From positions 248,001 through 312,000 of the forward strand of contig NZ_VRZA01000001.1 of the NCBI RefSeq assembly GCF_008064665.1: a DNA stretch of 64,000 bases, given 5' to 3'. Every line of letters begins with the position of its first letter. Within the stretch, counting starts at the first letter, position 1. The stretch is from Parahaliea maris (lineage in GTDB: Bacteria; Pseudomonadota; Gammaproteobacteria; Pseudomonadales; Halieaceae). The notes under the pieces were generated by a model. That model was not told the origin of the DNA. It saw only the letters and a list, made by a program, of their open reading frames with translations, and did not search any database. The position numbers were made by a program, and so were the translations under genes. Of this stretch, positions 16,265 through 25,574 are shown one piece after another.

Positions 16265-18313
16265 TTAAAGTGCACACACGGCTCTGGCTGCCTGTTCCGT
16301 CGCCTGACGGATCAAGCCGAGGCCAGTGCAATCACCGATTGGAACGACGGTCGCGCACACATCCTTCAAGGATTCCGCCAGGCTCAGATCCGCCTCGGGG
16401 TGCCCGGCTACCAGGGTCGAGTCTGCCGCTGTCTCGCTGGAAAAGCCGTCCCGCTCGAATCGCACCCGTGTCCGCTCGACGCCGGTGACAGTAACGCCGG
16501 TGATCACCACCACCCCGGCGCTATCCAGTTCCGAAAGCTGTTCCTGCCGCCGCTTTGGCCCGACCTCTGGCGCCAGTTGCAACACCTCGCTGAGCAGGGT
16601 GACATGGCGACCACGGGCGGCGATAAAGCTGGCCAGTTCCACCGCGGCCAGATCGCTACCAATCACGCAAACACGGCTGCCGAAAGGCAGGTACTGCCGG
16701 GTCAGGCGACGCAAGAGCGCAGGGCCAACCCTGCGCTGAACGGCCGCGGGCACCTTCGCCGCCAGATTGAGGAGTGCGGGCACCGGTCGTTCGCCGGGGC
16801 CGGGCTCTCCTCCAAGCACCAGTCGGCGCAATACGTTTCCGGTGAGCACCTGCGCCTCTCCGTCGACGGGTATGGCCGCGTCGCGCAGTCGCGCACCGGT
16901 CGCGACCAGGATGGCATGGGGCGCCAGGGTGGCAACGAGTTCCGGGGTTGCGGTCACACCCAGGCGAACATCGACCCGAAGGCGCTGCAGTTCACCCTTG
17001 AGGTAGTCCAGCAACGGTTCATTGGCACTGTGGACCGTGGCGGCGAGGAACAGGGAACCACCAAGGCGCGGCGCACGCTCCAGCAGCGTGACCCGGTGAC
17101 CTCGTTCTGCACTCAAACGGGCTGCCTCCATCCCGGCAGCACCGCCACCGATAATCACCACGTGTCGCGGGGATGGCACAGGTTGCAGCGTCAGCTCGGT
17201 CTCGCGGCCGCTGAAGGCGTTCACCGCACAGTTCATGTTGGCATCGAAGGGCGCGCTGAGCATCGAATCGATGCAGTTTTCGCACGAGAGGCAGCGTCGC
17301 ACCTCGCCAGCCCTGCCGCGACGCAGCTTATTGGGCAGTTCCGGGTCCGCCAGCAGCGGCCGCGCCATCATCACGATATCGGCGTCGCCACCTGCCACGA
17401 TGCGGGCGGCAAGTTCAGGCCGATGGATACGGCCCACGACCATGACCGGCACCGACACAACGCGCCGGATCGCGGCAGCCACAGCGACATTGTGCCCGTC
17501 GCGATAGTGCGAACCACACACGATCTGCCCCACCAGTTTGTCGTGGGAAACTCCGCCGCTCACCTGAATCGCATCGGCTCCTGCCGCCACGAGTTGCGGA
17601 GCGAGCAGTTGCGTCTCGGGCAAGCCTCGGCCGTCCCAGCTATCCTCATAACCTGATATCCGTACGGTAATGGGAAAGTCCTCCCCCGCACTGCGCTTGA
17701 TTCGCCGCAATGTTTCCAGCAGCATCCGCGCACGTCCCTCCAGGGTATCGCCCCGATACTCGTCTTCCCGGTGATTGCGCAGGGGCGACAGAAACGAGCC
17801 AAGCAGCATATAGGCATGGGCTGCGTGCAGTTCCATCCCATCGTAGCCCGCCTCCCGGGCTCGCACCGCGGCAGCGGCGTACTGATCCATGATGCTATCG
17901 ATTTCCCCCGGCGTCAGGACACGGCAGGGCCAGCCAGTCCCCGCCGCCACGGCTACCGAGGGCCCGACGGGTTCCGACATCGATTCCGGGCCCGGATGGG
18001 ATATCTGGGGCTGGATGCAGGCACCCTCGGCGTGCACACGTTCCACCAGTCGCCGGTGCCCGTCAATAAAGCGGTCGTCACCGAGGGACAAGGACTGGGG
18101 TTGGTAGCGCTGGGCGGTATCCACAGAGCACATCTCGACGGTAATCAGGCCCACACCGCCACGCGCCCGGGCGGCGTGGTATTCGATCAGGCGATCAGTG
18201 ACCTGAAAATCTTCGCTGCCGTAGTTGGTCGTCATCGCCGACATGGCGAGACGATTGGGCAGTAGCATCGAGCCAATCGCCAGAGGCTCGAACAGGCAAT
18301 CGAGGGAATTCAA
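16265..18313 (-). CDS. OYE-type FMN/FAD/4Fe-4S oxidoreductase (dienoyl-reductase family)
   Basis: A 682-residue enzyme built like 2,4-dienoyl-CoA reductase and trimethylamine dehydrogenase. It has an old-yellow-enzyme TIM barrel (about 1-335, with ELHAAHAYML and FLSPLRNHR), four cluster cysteines C341, C344, C347 and C362, then a FAD/NAD domain (VIIGGGAAGMEAA). It reduces or oxidises conjugated C=C bonds. Gut bacterial BaiCD/BaiH relatives act on 3-oxo-Delta4 bile-acid intermediates, so a steroid enone is a sensible substrate here. The start is TTG; a stop codon lies seven codons upstream, so no longer ATG start exists. Confidence 0.85.
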   Translation of the reverse strand: MNSLDCLFEPLAIGSMLLPNRLAMSAMTTNYGSEDFQVTDRLIEYHAARARGGVGLITVEMCSVDTAQRYQPQSLSLGDDRFIDGHRRLVERVHAEGACIQPQISHPGPESMSEPVGPSVAVAAGTGWPCRVLTPGEIDSIMDQYAAAAVRAREAGYDGMELHAAHAYMLLGSFLSPLRNHREDEYRGDTLEGRARMLLETLRRIKRSAGEDFPITVRISGYEDSWDGRGLPETQLLAPQLVAAGADAIQVSGGVSHDKLVGQIVCGSHYRDGHNVAVAAAIRRVVSVPVMVVGRIHRPELAARIVAGGDADIVMMARPLLADPELPNKLRRGRAGEVRRCLSCENCIDSMLSAPFDANMNCAVNAFSGRETELTLQPVPSPRHVVIIGGGAAGMEAARLSAERGHRVTLLERAPRLGGSLFLAATVHSANEPLLDYLKGELQRLRVDVRLGVTATPELVATLAPHAILVATGARLRDAAIPVDGEAQVLTGNVLRRLVLGGEPGPGERPVPALLNLAAKVPAAVQRRVGPALLRRLTRQYLPFGSRVCVIGSDLAAVELASFIAARGRHVTLLSEVLQLAPEVGPKRRQEQLSELDSAGVVVITGVTVTGVERTRVRFERDGFSSETAADSTLVAGHPEADLSLAESLKDVCATVVPIGDCTGLGLIRQATEQAARAVCAL

Positions 18314-18379
18314 TGCGAATACCCCGTCGACTCAGTGGCAGCCAGATGGAGGCAGTATTGATGGGTTGCACGCAATGCC

Positions 18380-18403
18380 ATTACATTTTCCCTGCTATTT
18401 TTT
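18380..18403. promoter_or_regulatory. Possible ACAT-N10 operator copy
   Basis: ATTACAT, ten bases, ATTTTTT, between the divergent flavoenzyme (18313, minus) and aldolase (18540, plus). Only the left arm fits the consensus well. Confidence 0.3.
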
Positions 18404-18539
18404 AAGGAACAGTATAAGTCCATGTGCCATTGACTCAGGGATAAATCATTAAACCATCTCCCCCTCGCTTTCAGGCCGGATTTACGCTGTACTGCGGAGT
18501 GACGCCAAGACCCCACATAACGCTTACAAAGGACTGGCC

Positions 18540-19319
18540 ATGCAACGTTTCGACGATCTCAATGCTGCAGCGATTGCGCCGCTCGCACCGCGACAAGGGC
18601 GCCATCCACTACTGCCCCCGGTTTCCGAAAAAGGCCTGGTGGCGCTGTTGTGCCGGGTGGCCTACAGCGAAGGCTGGAACGAGCACCTGGCGGGCCATAT
18701 CACCCTGCGCTGCGCCGATGGCAATGTGCTGTGCAATCCCTGGGAACTCAGCTGGGATGAGGTCACGGAAGCAGACATCCTCACGCTGTCACCGATCGGT
18801 GAGGTCATCGAGGGCGACTGGAACGTCACTCCCGCCATCGGCCTGCATCTGCAGCTACATAGCGCCCGCCCGGATGTCCATGTCGTCATGCACAATCACC
18901 CCGAGTGGAGCGGCCTCTGGGCCTGCCTGGGCGAGTCGCCACCGGTACTCGACCAGGCGGGCGCCTACGTGGACGGGCCGCTGCCGGTATTCAACGAGTA
19001 CGACGGCACCTTCGACGACAGGAATATCACCGCCGGGCTGGTTGACGCACTGGGGGATGCCAAATGGGCCTTGTTGGCCAACCACGGCGCCCTGGTACTG
19101 GCAAAAAACATTCGCCAGGCCCATTTACGCATGGCGACCCTTGAGTGGCGCTGTAAACGGGGCTGGCAGGCGCGCCTTGCCAGCGGCGGTAAAACACTCC
19201 CCGATGGCATGGTGCAGCAGATTGCCCTGCCGGACGCCAATGGCTTCCCCTTCCTGTTCGAAGCCATGGCGCGGCGCGAGCTGCGGCGCGACCCCAATAT
19301 CCTGAACGCAGCGGAGTAG
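18540..19319 (+). CDS. Class II aldolase/adducin-family protein
   Basis: A 259-residue protein of the class II aldolase fold. Zinc-binding candidates are H118 and H120 in MHNHPE and H182 in LLANHGALV; the N-terminal EGWNEHLAGHIT segment matches the family. Members cleave or epimerise hydroxy-ketones or decarboxylate, and many in catabolic clusters are uncharacterised. The stop is four bases before the start of the TauD gene, so the two are co-transcribed and probably sequential. It is divergent from the OYE-type flavoenzyme. Confidence 0.8.
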   Translation: MQRFDDLNAAAIAPLAPRQGRHPLLPPVSEKGLVALLCRVAYSEGWNEHLAGHITLRCADGNVLCNPWELSWDEVTEADILTLSPIGEVIEGDWNVTPAIGLHLQLHSARPDVHVVMHNHPEWSGLWACLGESPPVLDQAGAYVDGPLPVFNEYDGTFDDRNITAGLVDALGDAKWALLANHGALVLAKNIRQAHLRMATLEWRCKRGWQARLASGGKTLPDGMVQQIALPDANGFPFLFEAMARRELRRDPNILNAAE

Positions 19320-19323
19320 GCTC

Positions 19324-20250
19324 ATGGTCCTGAATGTCACCCCCTTGGAGAACGTCGGCGTCGAGGTCAGCGGCTTCGATATCAACCAGCCGGTCCCTGA
19401 CGACCTGGCCCGGGAGCTGCGCCAAATCTGGCTCGAGCACGGCATCGTCCTGTTCCGCGACCAGGACATCGATCCGCAGAAACAGATTGAGTTCAGCCGC
19501 CTGTTCGGCGAACTGGAATTACATCCACTGGCAGCCACCCAGTCGCGGGAGTTCCCCGAGTTGTTCGAGCTGGTCAATGACCCCGAGCAGGAAAAGTTCA
19601 TGGTCGCCAGCTACCACGGTGAGCAGCTGGTGAGCAAACTGGACTGGCACATGGACCTGCACTACACCGGCAAACCCAATCACGGCGCGGTACTGCGGGC
19701 AGTGGTGTGTGCCACCGAAGGCGGGCTCACCGGTTTCGGTGACCTGGCCAAAGCTTACGATGCCCTGGACGATGAAACCAGGGCCCTGGTGGAACAACTG
19801 GAGGTGGTGTACACCTTTACCATGCAACGGCGCAACATGCGGTTTGTTGATACCGAGGGCTACGAACCCAGCCCGTACAGTCCCCGCAAGCCCAGCCAGA
19901 TGAATTACCCCAATTTTCCGGAGATCGTCTATCCGGCTGTGGTCACCCATCCGGTGACGGGGCGCAAGGTGCTGGAAATCGTCGAGCTTATGCTGGACCG
20001 CTTCCACCTGCCCCAGCGTGCGGGGTTATGTCACGACGAAGCCATGGACCTTATGCGCGAACTGGTGGCCCACATCCGCAAGCCCGAGTTTCACTACTTC
20101 CACCAATGGCGCGAGGGCGACATGGTGCTGTGGGATAACTGGCGGGCAATGCACAGTACCACCGGGACCCGGCCAGGCACGGCACGGCGGATTCACCGCA
20201 CCACGATCAAGGGCGACACCATCCTCGGGCGCGAACTGACACCGCACTGA
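19324..20250 (+). CDS. TauD/TfdA-family Fe(II)/2-oxoglutarate dioxygenase
   Basis: A 308-residue dioxygenase of the taurine-dioxygenase superfamily. The iron triad is H109-x-D111 (WHMDLHY) and H277 (AMHSTTG); R292 in RRIHRTT would bind 2-oxoglutarate. The fold and length are normal. The family hydroxylates substrates next to acid, sulfonate or ether groups, using 2-oxoglutarate and oxygen. The true substrate cannot be read from sequence; the context suggests hydroxylation of a terpenoid or sterol breakdown product. It is in an operon with the class II aldolase. Confidence 0.85.
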   Translation: MVLNVTPLENVGVEVSGFDINQPVPDDLARELRQIWLEHGIVLFRDQDIDPQKQIEFSRLFGELELHPLAATQSREFPELFELVNDPEQEKFMVASYHGEQLVSKLDWHMDLHYTGKPNHGAVLRAVVCATEGGLTGFGDLAKAYDALDDETRALVEQLEVVYTFTMQRRNMRFVDTEGYEPSPYSPRKPSQMNYPNFPEIVYPAVVTHPVTGRKVLEIVELMLDRFHLPQRAGLCHDEAMDLMRELVAHIRKPEFHYFHQWREGDMVLWDNWRAMHSTTGTRPGTARRIHRTTIKGDTILGRELTPH

Positions 20251-20308
20251 CGGTATCGCTCTGCCCTGGCGAGGGGCGACATACCCTCCCCTCTTGGCAA
20301 TCCGCGGA

Positions 20309-21769
20309 TTAGCGCTGGGGCTGTAAAGCGGCCTGGCGTCCTGCCTTGCGCCCGAACAGGGTGGCGTCGGCCACCGACATACCGCTGGCATAACCCGCGC
20401 CGGTGCGCGGTATCCCGCAGGCAGTACGACCCGCCGCAAACAAACCCGGGATCGGCTCCCGCTCGGCATTCAACACTTCCCCCGTCGGCAGCGTATCGAG
20501 CCCCCCCAGGGTGAAGCAGGCGGGCTGCAGAAGTGGCAGGGAATAGTCAACCAGCGCGAAGGGAGGCTCGATCAGTGGCGCCAGCCAGGTGGGCGACTTG
20601 TGAAACAGGGGGTCAACGCCCTCCGCGGCGTAACGGTTGTAGTACTCCACGGTATGCTGCAGGCTGCCCGGCGGTAACCCCGCCTCTTCCTCGACCTCCG
20701 CTACGGTTTCGCCCACCGCGACAATCTCGGTGGTCTGGTGGTAATCGGGACGGGCAAAGTAGCGATTGTCGATAAACATGAAAGCGCGCATATCGGTTTG
20801 CTGCGACACCGCGGCTCCGAGGCGAGACAGGTACACATCCTCGTTGATAAAGCGCTGGCCCTGGGCATTGACGAACAAGCCGTAGGTCAATTGTGCCGGC
20901 GGATAATGGGCCACACCCACAAAAGCCTGGCCCATGTGAATGGCGACACCGCCGGCGGCCACGCCGAGGCGGATACCATCACCCTGATCACCGGGATTGC
21001 CGTGGCGCGTGCAGATCGATGCCAGTTCCGGGATATTTTGTTGGGTCATGCGCTCATTCATAATGAAGCCGCCCGTCGTCAACACCACTCCCCGTCGCGC
21101 CAGGACATAGCGCGGCGCATTGTCGACCTTGGCCACGACGCCGCAGATCCGACCATTGTCTTCCTGAATCAGCCCCAGCAGCCGGCTGTCGTACCAGCAA
21201 TTCACCCCGGCCCCCTCGAGCTTGCCCAGCAGCGTATTCATGACAACCATACCGCCCTCGTGCCCGGCATCCTCCGGCAGGTGGCCGCGGGGCACCGGCG
21301 TCGCGCGCTGGTCGAAGGGCCAGGCCCGCTCATTGCCCGTGAATTGCAGTGAATCACCGGTCAGGGCCACCACGTCGCGGCCCTCGAACAGGCTGCGGCG
21401 GTAGGGAATGCCCTGGGCCTCGAGCCAGTCAAAATGCTCAGCAGCGCCGTCGACGAAGGCCTCCACCCGGGCCCGGTCGGCATGCTCACCAAAACAGGTC
21501 ATCAGGTAATTGACCATGTTTTCGCTGCTGTCCTCGATACCCAGGTCGCGCTGCAGGCGAGTGCCGCCGCTACCCCCCAGGTACATTTCACAGGCGGATA
21601 GCATCGTGGACCCACCGCCGGCGCTGAATCGCTCCAGCGCCACCACCTCTGCCCCCGTCGCCCTTGCCTCCAGCGCGACAGAAACACCGGCGCCACCGAG
21701 ACCGCAGACGACTACATCGGTCTGCTCATGGAATTCAGGCACATCGTGCAGGGCAACTATCTCGGTCAT
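20309..21769 (-). CDS. KstD-like FAD-dependent oxidoreductase
   Basis: A flavoprotein of 486 residues (FAD_binding_2/fumarate-reductase superfamily). The FAD loop GLGGAG is near residue 22, followed by the E of ALERF, and the C-terminal GAGYASGMSVADA segment is the usual FAD-contact end. 3-Ketosteroid Delta1-dehydrogenases and related acyl or ring dehydrogenases belong here. A GTG at 21802 would add 11 residues; the ATG at 21769 is preferred. Its upstream region holds an ACAT-N10-ATG operator, then the MarR-type site shared with the divergent sterol-desaturase-like gene. Confidence 0.8.
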   Translation of the reverse strand: MTEIVALHDVPEFHEQTDVVVCGLGGAGVSVALEARATGAEVVALERFSAGGGSTMLSACEMYLGGSGGTRLQRDLGIEDSSENMVNYLMTCFGEHADRARVEAFVDGAAEHFDWLEAQGIPYRRSLFEGRDVVALTGDSLQFTGNERAWPFDQRATPVPRGHLPEDAGHEGGMVVMNTLLGKLEGAGVNCWYDSRLLGLIQEDNGRICGVVAKVDNAPRYVLARRGVVLTTGGFIMNERMTQQNIPELASICTRHGNPGDQGDGIRLGVAAGGVAIHMGQAFVGVAHYPPAQLTYGLFVNAQGQRFINEDVYLSRLGAAVSQQTDMRAFMFIDNRYFARPDYHQTTEIVAVGETVAEVEEEAGLPPGSLQHTVEYYNRYAAEGVDPLFHKSPTWLAPLIEPPFALVDYSLPLLQPACFTLGGLDTLPTGEVLNAEREPIPGLFAAGRTACGIPRTGAGYASGMSVADATLFGRKAGRQAALQPQR

Positions 21770-21815
21770 TGCTCGTTCACCGGTGGTTATTGTCGAGGCC
21801 ACAGACTATAGGCAA

Positions 21816-21839
21816 ATAACATTACTACAGCAATGCTTT
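21816..21839. promoter_or_regulatory. ACATT-N8-AATG operator copy
   Basis: ATAACAT, ten bases, ATGCTTT, 47 bases upstream of the flavoprotein start at 21769. A good match to the recurring motif. Confidence 0.5.
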
Positions 21840-21912
21840 ATCCTGGTCTGTACCCCCCGGTTTGCCTGAGCCTACCCGGCCGGACTCCCCGGCCCTTATT
21901 TAATCAATTCGT

Positions 21913-21929
21913 ATTGACTATTAGTCAAT
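21913..21929. promoter_or_regulatory. Perfect MarR-type palindrome over a -35 element
   Basis: ATTGACT-ATT-AGTCAAT is a perfect 7-3-7 palindrome. Its TTGACT (21914-21919) is a -35 element with TACTTT 17 bases downstream (21937-21942), reading toward the hydroxylase at 21992. Closest relatives are the sites at 16157 and 33402. Confidence 0.65.
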
Positions 21930-21991
21930 TATTATTTACTTTATCGCCGTCTTGGGAACGGCTCCGGCCGCAGCCGGTAAGGAAAATATCC

Positions 21992-22762
21992 ATGACCTTC
22001 ACATATGACTGGCAGGCCAGCCTGCTGACCTTCGTTATACTCGGAGCGAGCATTGCTCTGGCCCAGTTCATCGCCTTCAAGGTGCCGGCCTTCGCCCGTG
22101 CGCGCGAAGAAAATCGCAGCGAAAATCAGCGAAAATGGCGCGAACTGGGGAAAAAATACCACCATCGCGTCAAATCGAGCCAAAAAATCGGTTTCGTCAT
22201 CAACACTGCGTTCTACATTGCGATTCTGCCCTTTTTTGTCAGCTGGGAAGCGCAGCCGGTATGGCGAATCGTGCTGGATGTCTTCCTGATCCTGATGGTC
22301 TACGACTTCTTTTACTATCTGGTGCACCGCTTCCTTTTTCACGGCAAAGGCTACATGCGCCGCGTGCACGCTGTGCATCACCAGGCCCGCAGCCGGGTCA
22401 CGTCCATTGACTCCTACCTGCTGCATCCCTGGGAAATCTTTATCGGTATCGCCCTGTACTTTGCCACCATCGTGGTCCTGGGCCTGGGTGGCCTGGCGCC
22501 CTTCCACGTGGCGACCATTGTGATTTCCAATTTCATCTACACTCAGTTGAACCAGGTCAACCACTGCCGGATAGACCTGAACTACTTCCCTTTCAAGACC
22601 ATCAACTACATTGCCATGAAGCACGATGCCCACCACCTGGACATGCACAAGGGCAATTACGCCACCATCACGCTGCTGTACGACAAACTGTTCGGCACCC
22701 TGGAGGTACACCCGCTGGAAACCCAGCCCAGGGACGAGCACAACAATCCCGTCAACGCCTGA
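21992..22762 (+). CDS. Sterol desaturase/fatty-acid hydroxylase family membrane enzyme
   Basis: A 256-residue membrane protein with several hydrophobic helices and the full di-iron histidine set: HRFLFH, HAVHHQ and HDAHHLDMH. The family includes sterol C5-desaturase, C4-methyl sterol oxidase (ERG25/SMO), C25-hydroxylase and fatty-acid hydroxylases. The ATG at 21992 has AAGGA upstream; the frame continues upstream to 21833 but would run through the promoter. The MarR-type operator controls it. It is followed by a P450, so hydroxylation of the same substrate at another site is likely. Confidence 0.85.
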   Translation: MTFTYDWQASLLTFVILGASIALAQFIAFKVPAFARAREENRSENQRKWRELGKKYHHRVKSSQKIGFVINTAFYIAILPFFVSWEAQPVWRIVLDVFLILMVYDFFYYLVHRFLFHGKGYMRRVHAVHHQARSRVTSIDSYLLHPWEIFIGIALYFATIVVLGLGGLAPFHVATIVISNFIYTQLNQVNHCRIDLNYFPFKTINYIAMKHDAHHLDMHKGNYATITLLYDKLFGTLEVHPLETQPRDEHNNPVNA

Positions 22763-22826
22763 CCAGACTAGCGGAGCGCGTAGTACAGCGCGCTTCGCTA
22801 TCACCCTGTCGCAAAGCAGGTGAATC

Positions 22827-24035
22827 ATGTCGTCCACCATTCCCACTCACGATCCCGCCTACTGGCAGAACCCTTATCCAATTCTCGCCGAGTTCCGCGA
22901 GCGCGGGGCAACTGCCTACAACGATAGCGGCGACCTGTGCGTCCTGCGCTGGGATGACGCGGAATGGGCGATCAAGGGCAGCGACTTCATCAACGAGGGA
23001 ATCGAACGCTTGGAGAACCGGGGCTTCCAGCCCGGCGATCCCCTGCATACCTGGCGCAGTCATGCGCTGGGGGTGATGGAAGGGCCCGATCACCTGCGCA
23101 TTCGAAAACTGGTGACATCCACCCTGTCAAAGCGCAGCCTTGAACCTCTGCGACCGATGATCCGTCAGCATGCCCACCACCTGTTGGATGACTTGCTGGA
23201 GAACCGTAAGGCCGGGCAGCCGATCGACGTATTGCAGGGCTTTGCCGGCCCCCTGCCCCGCCGGGTAATGATGTCCTTCCTGGAAGTGGATGGCGAAGAA
23301 ATGAACGGCGCCGAGGCGCCGCTCGCCGATGCGCGCATCCCGGATTGCTTCGGCCCGCAAGTTACCCGGGACATGCGCGACACCGCCAACAGGGCTATTG
23401 CCCAGGTCATGCATCATGTTGGCACACTGTATGAAAAACGTCGTCAGGTGCCGCGAGACGATTTTCTCACCCGCCTGCTCGAGGCGGAAGATGAGGGTGG
23501 TCGGCTCAGCCACCCTGAACTGATCACCCTGTTCTCCACTATTTTCGGTTCCGGAGGAACCACGGGCAGCGCAATTGCATCCGGGCTACTGGAACTGGCG
23601 CGCCATCCCGAGGCTGCCATGCTATTGCGCAACGATCCCCCGCGCTGGAAACAGGGCGCCTGTGAAGAAACCTTGCGCATGCGACCGGGCATTGTCGAAT
23701 TGCCGCAAAAGGCCGCCCATCCCCTGGAGGCGTTTGGCCACCACTTTGCCACCGGCGACACCATTGCCATCCCTTTTGGCGCCGCAAACCGGGACCCGGA
23801 CCGCTGGGACAATCCGCAGCAGTTCGATATTACCCGCGATCCAAGGGTGTTCTCCCTGAGCTTTGGACTCGGGGCGCACTTCTGCATCGGTCAGGCTATG
23901 GCGCGCTACACTATCGAGGAGGCGCTGGCGACCTTCGTTGAACGCGTGCCGGATTTCTATGAAGCAGAAGTGGCTCAGTGGACCCCCTTTGTGATGGAAA
24001 ACCGCCTCCAGTCGCTGCAGTTGCGCGTCGACTGA
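22827..24035 (+). CDS. Cytochrome P450
   Basis: A 402-residue soluble bacterial P450. The heme ligand is C353 in FGLGAHFCIG and the ExxR pair is in EETLRMR. The I-helix oxygen-activation motif reads FGSGGTTGSA, a variant of the usual AGxxT in which the acid/amide residue is replaced by Thr. This variant occurs in some P450s but may alter proton delivery. The substrate is unknown; in context it is probably an isoprenoid hydroxylase. It lies 64 bases after the sterol-desaturase-like gene in the same direction. Confidence 0.88.
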   Translation: MSSTIPTHDPAYWQNPYPILAEFRERGATAYNDSGDLCVLRWDDAEWAIKGSDFINEGIERLENRGFQPGDPLHTWRSHALGVMEGPDHLRIRKLVTSTLSKRSLEPLRPMIRQHAHHLLDDLLENRKAGQPIDVLQGFAGPLPRRVMMSFLEVDGEEMNGAEAPLADARIPDCFGPQVTRDMRDTANRAIAQVMHHVGTLYEKRRQVPRDDFLTRLLEAEDEGGRLSHPELITLFSTIFGSGGTTGSAIASGLLELARHPEAAMLLRNDPPRWKQGACEETLRMRPGIVELPQKAAHPLEAFGHHFATGDTIAIPFGAANRDPDRWDNPQQFDITRDPRVFSLSFGLGAHFCIGQAMARYTIEEALATFVERVPDFYEAEVAQWTPFVMENRLQSLQLRVD

Positions 24036-24129
24036 GTTGAAGAACCCGACAAAAGATTGCTGGCCACAGACCATACGGACGCGGGTGTTACAAGTATTCA
24101 ACCCTGTGTCAAACAGTGGAGGAAGCGGG

Positions 24130-24186
24130 TTGTGAGGTACACCCGCATGCCCTATAATCCCCATTAAATTTCTGTAGCAATGTTTT
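24130..24186 (+). promoter_or_regulatory. Promoter and operator of the CYP51-like/ferredoxin operon
   Basis: TTGTGA (24130-24135), a 17-base spacer and a consensus TATAAT (24153-24158). Immediately downstream, covering the expected transcription start, is an ACAT-N10 site (24163-24186; ATTAAAT, ten bases, ATGTTTT). The layout is that of a repressed sigma-70 promoter. Confidence 0.65.
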
Positions 24187-24220
24187 TGTGCATTGCCTTA
24201 ATAAGATGATCGAGGTTGAC

Positions 24221-25561
24221 ATGAGTGACATCCCCTTCGTCAGCGGCGCCAAATCCCCCGAGGAAGGCGGCCACTTTGAAGAGTTCTGCGCCCACCCCGC
24301 CCATTTCCTGCAGCGTGCTTATAAGGAGTGCGGCGAACTGGCTGAGTTCGACATGGGTGGTATCAACACGGTATTGATGGTTGGCCCCGAGGCTCACGAA
24401 GCCGTGTTCCGTGTCGACGACATCAAGGTCAGCGCCCCCGAGGCCTACCAGTTCATGGTGCCCATTTTTGGTAAGGGTGTGCAGTACGGAGCCCCCCTCG
24501 ATATCGAGCGCCAGCAATTGCGCATGCACTCGCGTGGCCTGGCCAGTGAGAAGATGAACCACTATGCCCCGATTATCGCCAGGGAAGCCGAGGACTGGAT
24601 TGCCGATTGGGGTGACAGCGGCGAACTGGACTTTTACGAGGGCTTCGCGGACCTGACCATCAAAACCTCAACCCACTGCCTGCTGGGCTCCGAATTCCGC
24701 TACTCGTTAACCGATGAATTCGCCGAGTTGTACCACACCCTCGGCGCAGCGGCAGACGCCGGCGGCCTGCAGGACCCCGGTGCGGTGAAGGCGGCTTACG
24801 ACGCCAGGGACAAAGCCCGAGCCCGGTTGGAGGAGTTGATCACCGAGCGTGTAGAAAAACGCCGCGCTTCCGGCGAAGTCGAGATGGACCTGCTGCAGGT
24901 ATACATGGATGCCACCTACCCTGATGGCCGCCATCTCACTACCAGCGAGATTGCCGGCATGATCGTGTGGTTCATGTTTGCAGGTCACCACACCAGCGCC
25001 AACACCGCCGCCTGGACTCTGGTAGAAATGGCACGTCACCCGGAACTGACCCAGGCCGTGGTGGCCGAGGTGGACGCGGTAATGAGCTCGGGCCAGCAGT
25101 TCGACCTGAAGATCCTGCGACGCATGTCCAAGCTCGAAGGCTTTATTCGCGAAGCCCTGCGGGTGCACCCCCCGCTGAATACCCTCACCCGACGCGTCAT
25201 GGAGGATTTCGAATACAAGGGACACATCATCGAGAAAGGCAAGAATGTGATGCTCTGCCCCTACGTCGCACACCGCCTGGAGAGTAGCTTCGAAGACGCC
25301 GAGGCGTTCAAACCGGATCGCCCGGCACCGGAGAGCCCCTTCGCCCTGATTCCCTTCGGTGGTGGCCAGCGCAAATGCGTGGGCAATGCCTTTGCGATAC
25401 TGCAAGTGAAAGTGATTTTCTCGGTGTTGCTGAACAATTACGAATTTGAACTGGCTGGTCCCTCCGGTGAGTATGCCGAAATCATGCCCTCACTGATTCT
25501 GCGCCCGTCCGACCCCTGCATTCTGCGCTACCGCCGTCGCGCTGACCGCAAAGCCGCCTGA
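24221..25561 (+). CDS. CYP51-like cytochrome P450
   Basis: A P450 of 446 residues. The I-helix FMFAGHHTSANTAAWTL carries the AGHHTS signature that marks sterol 14alpha-demethylases (CYP51), including the mycobacterial enzyme. The heme ligand is C386 in FGGGQRKCVG, and the following FAILQVKVIFSVLL also resembles CYP51. The ATG at 24221 has GAGG upstream; an earlier in-frame start at 24188 lies over the operator. A [3Fe-4S] ferredoxin gene follows 13 bases later, as beside mycobacterial CYP51. Either true 14alpha-demethylation or a related oxidation is possible; family membership is firmer than the exact reaction. Confidence 0.85.
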   Translation: MSDIPFVSGAKSPEEGGHFEEFCAHPAHFLQRAYKECGELAEFDMGGINTVLMVGPEAHEAVFRVDDIKVSAPEAYQFMVPIFGKGVQYGAPLDIERQQLRMHSRGLASEKMNHYAPIIAREAEDWIADWGDSGELDFYEGFADLTIKTSTHCLLGSEFRYSLTDEFAELYHTLGAAADAGGLQDPGAVKAAYDARDKARARLEELITERVEKRRASGEVEMDLLQVYMDATYPDGRHLTTSEIAGMIVWFMFAGHHTSANTAAWTLVEMARHPELTQAVVAEVDAVMSSGQQFDLKILRRMSKLEGFIREALRVHPPLNTLTRRVMEDFEYKGHIIEKGKNVMLCPYVAHRLESSFEDAEAFKPDRPAPESPFALIPFGGGQRKCVGNAFAILQVKVIFSVLLNNYEFELAGPSGEYAEIMPSLILRPSDPCILRYRRRADRKAA

Positions 25562-25574
25562 GGGAGATTACGTC

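Noticed and set aside
16214-17656. A 480-codon open frame on the plus strand
   Set aside because: Antisense shadow of the OYE-type flavoenzyme, in which catalytic and cluster residues are intact; the plus product is Arg/His/Gln-rich with no domain.
18430-18450. TTGACT in the gap before the class II aldolase gene as a MarR-type site
   Set aside because: The second arm (AGTCAA) is missing at the required spacing.
20251-20308. Possible hairpin between the TauD gene and the KstD-like gene
   Set aside because: The G-rich and C-rich runs pair only imperfectly and lack a T-run.
21941-22846. A 301-codon open frame on the minus strand
   Set aside because: Antisense shadow of the sterol-desaturase-family gene, which has all His motifs.
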